NCBI GenBank assembly: GCA_017656345.1
Contig: JACDNZ010000015.1
Location: 1-49,093 of the forward strand
Direction: 5' to 3'
Source of the DNA: Thermosipho sp. (in: thermotogales)
GTDB taxonomy: Bacteria > Thermotogota > Thermotogae > Thermotogales > Fervidobacteriaceae
DNA length: 49,093 bases
Positions within the stretch are counted from its first letter, which is position 1. Every line of letters begins with the position of its first letter. A program made the translations under genes and the position numbers. Shown here in pieces: positions 43,927-49,093 of the stretch. The notes below the pieces were generated by a model. It was not told where the DNA came from, ran no database searches, and worked only from the letters and a program-made list of their open reading frames with translations.

Positions 43927-44041
43927 TTTAAAGTGAATATTTTATTAGCGGAAGCTATAAGCAAGTTGTAAATATTTAAATACATCTTATATATTTTACC
44001 AGTTTAATTAACTTAAATTCAATGTCGGTACATTTGAATGT

Positions 44042-44069
44042 ATCACTCAAAGCTCATGAGTGATATAAT
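44042..44069 (+). promoter_or_regulatory. Inverted repeat overlapping a TATAAT before the second HD-GYP gene
   Basis: ATCACTCA and TGAGTGAT are separated by seven bases, and the right arm runs into TATAAT (44064-44069). No good -35 is visible at normal spacing. An activator or repressor site is likely. Confidence 0.5.
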
Positions 44070-44131
44070 TAAATTGTCAAATGATATTATGAAAATTGTA
44101 GGTATTGCGTTATCTAAAAGGAGGAGAAAAG

Positions 44132-45640
44132 ATGAATTTAAAAGGAAATGAAGCATTTTTTTCTTTTCCTGCCATGGGTTATTTTTTTGGTGAAATTATG
44201 TTTGATGCTAAAGGTGTACCATATGATTTGAAAATAGTAGATGTAAATTTTTCATTTAAGAAGCTGATGGGATTACAAAGTAAGGAAATAATTGGTAAGT
44301 CACTTTTAAACATGTTTTCAGGGTTTGATTGTGAATTTATAGAAAAAGTAAGAATATCTTTGTCTCAAAATAAAATTTTTCAAGATTTTGTTTATATCCC
44401 AAAATACGGCAAGTATGTTTTTATAACGGTTGTACCTAAAGATGAAAAATTTGTGTTAATTTCTTTTGCTGATATGACAGAAGTAATAAGATACAGAGAG
44501 AAAATGTTGAAATTAAACAAAATTCAAAATACAATAAACAAAGTAAATTCTGTCATAATAAATGCTAATAATTTGGAATATCTTTATCAAAAAATTTGTG
44601 ACACCTTAAGTGAGTTAGATGAGATAGTACTTGTTTTTGTAGCTTTATTTCCTGAAAAAGAGAAACAGTCTAAAATAATTGCGATTGGTGGACAGGAAGA
44701 TACAAAACATTATTTTTTGACAGATGTAAAAAGTTTATTTGATGAGCTTGGAGTTTTAAGTGATGTTGTTAAAAAGAGAAAAGTAGTTTTGGTGAAAAAC
44801 ATTTTAGAAAATGTGAATTTTAAACATTATAAGGATAGCATTTTAAAAATAGGTGTGAAGTCACTGTTAGCATTACCTTTAATTTATGAAAAAGGTTTAA
44901 AAGGGGCTCTTTTTTTACTATCAAAAAATGATAATGTTTTTGGGGATGTTAATGTAATTAATCTTATAAAAACTTTAACATATGACCTGGCAATTGGAAT
45001 TGAGAAAGTAAAATTAAGGAAAGAGTTAATGGAAAAGAATAAGGTATTGGAAAAATCAATTGAGGATATTTTAAAGATTTTATCTAAATTTGTTGAAATT
45101 AAGGATCCATATACTTTAGGGCACCAGATAAATGTTGCAAATTTATCTGAACAAATTGCTATTAAGATGGGATTACCTGAAAACCAGGTTAGAACAATTA
45201 GATTGGGGGCTCTTGTACATGATATTGGGAAAATAGGTGTTCCAATTGAAATATTGGTTAAACCTGGAAAACTATCCGAAAAGGAATTTGAACTGATAAA
45301 GGAACATCCAATAATTGGTCATAACTTGTTAAAAGATCTTATATATCCGTATAATACTTTAGCTGAAATTGCATTGCAGCATCATGAAAGGTTGAATGGA
45401 ACAGGTTATCCAAATGGATTAAAAGGATCTGATATATCGTTGGAATCAAGGATAATAGCAGTAGCTGATGTAGTAGAGGCAATGTCCTCACATAGACCAT
45501 ATAGACCATCACTTGGAATAGAAAAAGCTTTGGATGTAATTACGAAAGGAAAAGGAAAACTTTTTGATCCAGAAGTGGTGAATGCATGTATAAGTTTGTT
45601 TAAAGAAGATAATTTTAGTTTTTCCAAAAATCTAGAATAA
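44132..45640 (+). CDS. PAS-like/GAF/HD-GYP cyclic di-GMP phosphodiesterase
   Basis: This 502-aa soluble protein has no transmembrane segment. The N-terminal 125 residues look PAS-like (DVNFSFKKLMGLQSKEIIGKS, then VLISFADMTEVIRYREKM). A GAF-type region (about 150-300) follows, then an HD-GYP domain (from about 320) with ALVHDIGKIGVP, QHHERLNGTGYPNGLKG and AVADVVEAMSSHRPYRP. It should hydrolyse cyclic di-GMP in response to a cytoplasmic signal. ATG 44132 follows AAGGAGGAG; a longer start at 44105 is upstream of that site. It stands alone. Confidence 0.88.
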   Translation: MNLKGNEAFFSFPAMGYFFGEIMFDAKGVPYDLKIVDVNFSFKKLMGLQSKEIIGKSLLNMFSGFDCEFIEKVRISLSQNKIFQDFVYIPKYGKYVFITVVPKDEKFVLISFADMTEVIRYREKMLKLNKIQNTINKVNSVIINANNLEYLYQKICDTLSELDEIVLVFVALFPEKEKQSKIIAIGGQEDTKHYFLTDVKSLFDELGVLSDVVKKRKVVLVKNILENVNFKHYKDSILKIGVKSLLALPLIYEKGLKGALFLLSKNDNVFGDVNVINLIKTLTYDLAIGIEKVKLRKELMEKNKVLEKSIEDILKILSKFVEIKDPYTLGHQINVANLSEQIAIKMGLPENQVRTIRLGALVHDIGKIGVPIEILVKPGKLSEKEFELIKEHPIIGHNLLKDLIYPYNTLAEIALQHHERLNGTGYPNGLKGSDISLESRIIAVADVVEAMSSHRPYRPSLGIEKALDVITKGKGKLFDPEVVNACISLFKEDNFSFSKNLE

Positions 45641-45815
45641 TGAATAATATATTTTCTTAAAATGTATGCTGAGATGAGAAAGTTTTAAAAATGGATAGAA
45701 ATTTAGGGTTATAAAATTATTCAAAACAACTAAACACGAAAATGAATAGATAAAATTATTATTTCTAATCAGGGAATATAATTTTGATTACAAGTAAAGA
45801 GTTCTATGGTAAAAC

Positions 45816-46350
45816 ATGAGAAAGTGCTATAATTTTTGCTTTTTTACAAATATTATTTTCTCAACCTTAACATTTGCAGGTAAAATTGAAGTGGCAAAGC
45901 TGCAGCGAGATTTTGATTTTATAGTTACCTTTCTAAAAGAAGCGTGTAATGATCCATACAATTTGGTTAAAATCTGGAGTTTATAAAGATTGTTAGAAAC
46001 ATGAAAAAACTATAAGTAAATTAGACTTTTTCGTAGTTCTTTATGAATATGTAGATCAAGAAGTATAGGTTAGACATGCAGAAAAAACTTGTTATTAAAA
46101 TTGTGTTTCCCATCATATCTGAGACTGTAAAGCGGTAAAAGTTCATACTTGGCTGGCAATCAAAAGAGAGATGCAGTCACAGGCGAGATGGGACATACTA
46201 AAAAATAACATGTGTGTAAGAAAAAATGAGTTTTGAGAAATCAAAAAAGCAAGCAGAGAGATTTTAAAACGAAAAATTCTTGCACAGTGCAATAAGATAT
46301 AGAAGTTAAAGATGATATTTTAAAGAAATAAAATCCTATCAAAAGACTAC
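45816..46350 (+). pseudogene. Decayed gene remnants; first fragment a secreted-protein N-terminus
   Basis: The first fragment (45816-45986, 56 codons) starts MRKCYNFCFFTNIIFSTLTF, a plausible signal peptide. It continues KIEVAKLQRDFDFIVTFLKE, reminiscent of the helical N-terminus of S41-family peptidases. It then hits a stop. No Shine-Dalgarno precedes it. Further short frames follow with in-frame stops, for example near 46165-46310 (WDILKNNMCVRKNEF, stop, EIKKASREILKRKILAQ). The S41 resemblance is weak and judged by eye. The pieces may come from more than one gene. Confidence 0.4.
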
Positions 46351-46414
46351 TTAATTTTTGGCTGTTTTGAAGGACCTTGCAACAGTCAGTTTACTACTAA
46401 TAAGGTATAAAAGA

Positions 46415-46443
46415 AAACGGAGCCTGAATTGGCTCCGTTTCTT
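46415..46443. terminator. Bidirectional terminator-like hairpin in the decayed region
   Basis: The stem AAACGGAGCC / GGCTCCGTTT encloses loop TGAATT and is followed by CTTACTTTT. On the minus strand the hairpin ends in TTTTCTTTT. Confidence 0.65.
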
Positions 46444-46460
46444 ACTTTTATAATTATTTT

Positions 46461-46484
46461 CTGGCTCCGGCGGAGCGTAGCCAG
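46461..46484. repeat. GC-rich inverted repeat
   Basis: CTGGCT and AGCCAG flank a 12-base GC-rich interior (CCGGCGGAGCGT) that can pair further. It shares the GGCTCCG motif with the hairpin 20 bases upstream. It stands out from the AT-rich surroundings. Confidence 0.5.
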
Positions 46485-46539
46485 AATAACCACTAGTTGG
46501 TGGAGAAGATTCAAAAATGAATTTTATTTTTATAGCATT

Positions 46540-46567
46540 TTGAATTTTAATTTTGGTTATATATAAT
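46540..46567 (+). promoter_or_regulatory. Probable promoter of the ywfO-ywgA-like unit
   Basis: TTGAAT (46540-46545) and TATAAT (46562-46567) are separated by 16 bases, leaving a leader of nearly 90 bases. Confidence 0.5.
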
Positions 46568-46661
46568 ATAAATGAAAACCCAAGAAAAAACTTATTGTAC
46601 AACAAATTGCAGATTAAAGGTTTTTAAAAATATGACATTAAATTATTAGAGGATGATTCAA

Positions 46662-47936
46662 ATGAAAAAGTTTGAGATTAGAGATCCAGTTTATGGTTTT
46701 GTAGAATTGAATGAATTAGAAAAAGATATAGTTAATACACCAGTTTTTCAAAGGCTTAGAAGAATAAGGCAGCTAGGTCTCACAGATTATGTTTATCCTG
46801 GTGCTACGCATACAAGATTTGAGCATTCTTTAGGTGTGATGCATTTGGCTACAAGAATGTATGATTCGATAGTAAATAAAGAAGAAAATATTAGATTATT
46901 GGAAGATTGTATAGGTTATAACAAAAATGGTATAAACAAAGATAGACAACTTCTTAGATTAGCCGCTCTTTTACATGATATTGGTCATGCGCCATTCTCT
47001 CACGTTTCAGAAGAGGTTATGCCATCTAAAAGCGATGGGGAAAAATACAAGCATGAAGATTATACAGTAAAAATAATTTTAGAAAAATTATCAGATGTTA
47101 TTAATAACCATCCTTATAATCAGGCAAATTACAATGTTACAGCTAAAGAAGTAGCAGCTTTAATTCAAGGAAATGTTAAAATTTTAGGTCCGAGATCTTT
47201 TTGGAAAATATTAATATCTAGCCAATTAGATGCAGATAGATGTGATTATCTTTTGCGTGATTCACTTCATATAGGAGTAAAATACGGTGTATATGATATT
47301 GATAGACTTTTGGTGAGTTTAACTCTGATAAAAGATCCAGAAAGTGGAGTTCCAATTCTTGGAATAGATAGAGGAGGATGGCATGTGGCTGAAGCTTTAA
47401 TAATCGCTCGTTATCAAATGTTTACTCAAGTTTATTATCATAAAACAAGAAGAGCTTATGATTATATGTTAAAAGAAGCAATGAAGGCGTCAATAAACGA
47501 ATTTCCTTCACCCGAAAAAATTGATGAATTTATTAAATATGATGATTATTATGTTTGGCTTTTGATGAGTCAAAATGGGAACAACCAAATGTTTGAACGA
47601 ATTATGAATAGAAATCACTTGAGAATGATTGCTGAAACAAAAGAAAATCCATTTGATGAAGAAAAAGATTATATAAACCAATTGAAGTTAAAATTAGAAA
47701 GAAATGGAATTTGGTATTGGGAGGATACGCCTTCTAAAGCTAAAAGTTGGTATAATCTTAATAGTACAGAAGAAGTAAAAATAATTGATGGGGAAAACGT
47801 ATCTTTGTTATCTGATTATTCTGTAATTGTTAAAAGTCTACAAAAACAATTTTCAAAATCAAGAATATACGTTTATCCCGAAGATAAGAAAAAAGCTGAA
47901 GAGTTGAAAAGGGAGGTAGTAAAATGGAAAAAGTAA
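46662..47936 (+). CDS. HD-domain phosphohydrolase (YwfO/dGTPase-like)
   Basis: This 424-aa member of the COG1078 HD family has blocks RDPVYGFVELNELEKDIV, VFQRLRRIRQLGLTDYVYPG, HTRFEHSLGVMHLA (first His), LAALLHDIGHAPFSHVSE (HD motif) and SSQLDADRCDYLLRDSLH (distal Asp). Relatives hydrolyse dNTPs; specificity is not visible. ATG 46662 is preferred over ATG 46653, because AGAGG at 46648-46652 is correctly spaced for it. Its 3' end overlaps the next gene by 13 bases. The same kind of neighbour pair (ywfO, ywgA) exists in Bacillus subtilis as I recall. Confidence 0.9.
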   Translation: MKKFEIRDPVYGFVELNELEKDIVNTPVFQRLRRIRQLGLTDYVYPGATHTRFEHSLGVMHLATRMYDSIVNKEENIRLLEDCIGYNKNGINKDRQLLRLAALLHDIGHAPFSHVSEEVMPSKSDGEKYKHEDYTVKIILEKLSDVINNHPYNQANYNVTAKEVAALIQGNVKILGPRSFWKILISSQLDADRCDYLLRDSLHIGVKYGVYDIDRLLVSLTLIKDPESGVPILGIDRGGWHVAEALIIARYQMFTQVYYHKTRRAYDYMLKEAMKASINEFPSPEKIDEFIKYDDYYVWLLMSQNGNNQMFERIMNRNHLRMIAETKENPFDEEKDYINQLKLKLERNGIWYWEDTPSKAKSWYNLNSTEEVKIIDGENVSLLSDYSVIVKSLQKQFSKSRIYVYPEDKKKAEELKREVVKWKK

Positions 47937-48433
47937 TAGAAGGGGCTCTTCTCATATTTTATTTGGTAAAAAAACTAAAAGAAAAATATCCTGAAAAACA
48001 GATTGGAAAGACTTTAATACAAAAAATGATGTATTTATTTGGGGAGAGTTCAAAAAAGGATTTTGAATACACGATGTATCATTATGGTCCTTATTCTTTC
48101 GAAATTAGCGAGTATATAAACTTATCTGAAAACTTGAATTTAATAAAGGTTAATTGGGTTCCAAACAAAGGGTACTATATTGAACCAGAGAGTAATTTTG
48201 AAATAAATGGGAAATTAACTTCTGAAAAGTTGAAAAAAATTGAGGAATTAATTGAAAAATTTGGACATTTTTCTGCGAATGAATTAGCAATTATTACCAC
48301 AGCTTTATATGTTAAGAAAAATTTTGGGATAGAGAAAAACGAAGAAATCATAAGAACAGTGTTATCTTTAAAACCAAATAATGAAAAGGATTGGATTGAA
48401 AGTATCTTGAAAAAAGCTAAAATAATTGTTTAA
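47924..48433 (+). CDS. YwgA-like small protein (Panacea/DUF4065-like fold)
   Basis: This 169-aa protein has an N-terminal GKTLIQKMMYLFGESS block, then YTMYHYGPYSFEISEYI. That is the K-QK-YL ... YGPYS pattern seen in YwgA and Panacea-type proteins. No catalytic motif is evident. GGGAGGT precedes the ATG inside the HD gene, so translation is coupled, and the two products may act together, for example with YwgA-like protein controlling the HD enzyme. That role is inference. A strong terminator follows. Confidence 0.7.
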   Translation: MEKVIEGALLIFYLVKKLKEKYPEKQIGKTLIQKMMYLFGESSKKDFEYTMYHYGPYSFEISEYINLSENLNLIKVNWVPNKGYYIEPESNFEINGKLTSEKLKKIEELIEKFGHFSANELAIITTALYVKKNFGIEKNEEIIRTVLSLKPNNEKDWIESILKKAKIIV

Positions 48434-48452
48434 CTTTGTTTAAATGATATCG

Positions 48453-48482
48453 AAAGGCGGGTGGTAAATCCCGCCTTTTTTG
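48453..48482. terminator. Bidirectional terminator
   Basis: The stem AAAGGCGGG / CCCGCCTTT with an 8-base loop is followed by a T-run. It lies between convergent genes, and an A-tract on the left allows use from the minus strand. Confidence 0.85.
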
Positions 48483-48511
48483 AATAAATTGGATAAGTAC
48501 AAGTTATTTAT

Positions 48512-48961
48512 TTAAATCCCATGGCCAATTCTAAAAATTTTATAACCATTTACTTCCATTGATTGTCTTTCAAAAGGAAGAAGTTCATACCCATTTATTT
48601 CAATTAATTCTCTATCTGAAAGCCTAATTTTATAGCTTTTGTAACTTTTATAACCAAATAATACAATTTCGTCTTCCTCATAAGCACTAGAATCAATGTT
48701 TTTGGGGATAATTATAAATGTTTCATAAAAATCATCAATTATTTCAATTTTTTCTGGATGAAGTTCGTTTAATAATAAACAAATAGCTTCGTTATGTGCT
48801 TCAATTTCCTCTTCAAGTTCTATTTTCCTTTCTTCTAATTCGAAACGTGAAGAAAAATCGTTTCTTAAATTGTCTCTAATATAATAATTTCTTAAGTTAT
48901 TTAAATCGACCTTAAAAAATTTCTCTGGTATAAAATTTTCGTTTTGGTTACCATATTCCAT
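48512..48961 (-). CDS. Unknown 149-aa protein
   Basis: I do not recognise this protein. It is acidic and soluble. Residues 40-70 form a likely coiled-coil helix (ELEERKIELEEEIEAHNEAI) and the rest is mixed alpha/beta (IIDDFYETFIIIPKN, DEIVLFGYKSYKSYKIRL). It has no Cys cluster and no membrane segment. SD GGAGATG precedes ATG 48961. It lies 28 bases downstream of the partial gene at the window edge and is probably co-transcribed with it. Context suggests cargo or an accessory protein of a mobile element. Confidence 0.6.
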   Translation of the reverse strand: MEYGNQNENFIPEKFFKVDLNNLRNYYIRDNLRNDFSSRFELEERKIELEEEIEAHNEAICLLLNELHPEKIEIIDDFYETFIIIPKNIDSSAYEEDEIVLFGYKSYKSYKIRLSDRELIEINGYELLPFERQSMEVNGYKIFRIGHGI

Positions 48962-48989
48962 GTTTTCATCTCCTTTTAATTTTCATTTT

Positions 48990-49093
48990 TTAAAGAAAAT
49001 TCCTTTCTTCAATTTCAATAAATCCCCCTGGATAAACAATAACTTTTTCTATCAATTTTTTTATTGCTCTTTCAGTGACTAAAGGATTATCAC
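48990..49093 (-). CDS. C-terminal end of a gene cut by the window; possibly a serine recombinase
   Basis: Thirty-three codons and a TAA are readable: DNPLVTERAIKKLIEKVIVY, then PGGFIEIEERNFL. The pattern of helix, Leu-Ile-Glu-Lys, Ile-Val-Tyr, Gly, Ile-Glu-Ile near the C-terminus is typical of large serine recombinases. Thirty-three residues are too few to be sure. The gene continues beyond 49093 on the minus strand. Confidence 0.45.
   Translation of the reverse strand, partial: DNPLVTERAIKKLIEKVIVYPGGFIEIEERNFL

Larger units (their letters stand above)
45641..46661. other. 1-kb region without an intact gene
   Basis: The region between the second HD-GYP gene and the HD-hydrolase gene contains short reading fragments broken by stops (45816-46350), two hairpins (46415-46484) and a probable promoter (46540-46567). 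No frame is open for a normal gene. It looks like decayed former coding DNA with a structured, more GC-rich right part. Confidence 0.7.

Noticed and set aside
46351-46605. 84-aa minus-strand ORF with a Gly/Pro/Tyr-rich middle
   Set aside because: It runs through the terminator hairpin and the GC-rich repeat, lacks a good Shine-Dalgarno, and its composition changes exactly at the hairpins. It is better explained as non-coding.
1-49093. CRISPR arrays, intact insertion sequences and rRNA genes
   Set aside because: No regularly spaced direct repeats, transposase genes or rRNA sequence were seen on reading through both strands.

Overview
The window is AT-rich, tightly packed bacterial DNA. Ribosome-binding sites are strong (AGGAGG or GAGGTGA), TTG and GTG starts are frequent, and many genes overlap by 1-25 bases. 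Gene content points to the order Thermotogales, most likely a Thermosipho-like organism. The MalG carries the giant insert known from Thermotoga, the aminotransferase closely resembles Thermotoga maritima AspC, and sugar ABC/TRAP loci alternate with housekeeping genes. This placement rests on recalled family features, not on a database search.

Left part (1-23543), mostly housekeeping. A two-gene Suf-type Fe-S pair (SufC plus one SufB/D-like protein) is followed by a convergent CPBP membrane protease. Next come an isoaspartyl dipeptidase and a ClpA/ClpB-type unfoldase with unusual architecture. A malEFG maltooligosaccharide transporter follows, with a hairpin between malE and malF, then an alkaline-phosphatase-fold hydrolase and a tRNA-Thr(CGU) with its own promoter and terminator. 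An overlapping obg-nadD-dus cluster precedes a secreted polysaccharide deacetylase and an aspartate aminotransferase. Then come a membrane HD-GYP sensor and, divergent from it, a unit of MBL hydrolase, PBP1A, a truncated enolase-superfamily protein and Ndk.

Middle part (23544-41513), carbohydrate accessory region. An 11-kb set of same-strand genes encodes a deoxysugar route: DHDPS/NAL-family aldolase, FucI-like isomerase, LacI regulator, RbsBAC-type ABC importer, FucU mutarotase, FSA-like transaldolase, PfkB kinase, FucA-like class II aldolase and RhaB-like kinase. It ends against a convergent second LacI gene. Beyond that lies a TRAP transporter operon (dctPQM) with a second DHDPS-family aldolase and a second FGGY kinase. 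Near-identical LacI-type operators lie just downstream of the promoters of both units, so the two loci probably share regulation. The first LacI gene has no ATG, GTG or TTG start in frame.

Right part (41514-49093). Leftward genes encode an ABC-2 permease and a VWA/metallopeptidase-like protein. A second HD-GYP protein is followed by about 1 kb of decayed sequence with hairpins, then a YwfO-YwgA-like pair. At the right edge, an unknown 149-aa protein lies downstream of the last codons of what may be a serine recombinase, which suggests a mobile element continues outside the window.

The most unusual items are: a 31-codon antisense small gene with Shine-Dalgarno and terminator (23656-23751); the AUC or A7-slippage start of LacI-1; the stand-alone enolase capping domain; the Hsp100 protein lacking both the M domain and the ClpP loop; and the shared operator pair.
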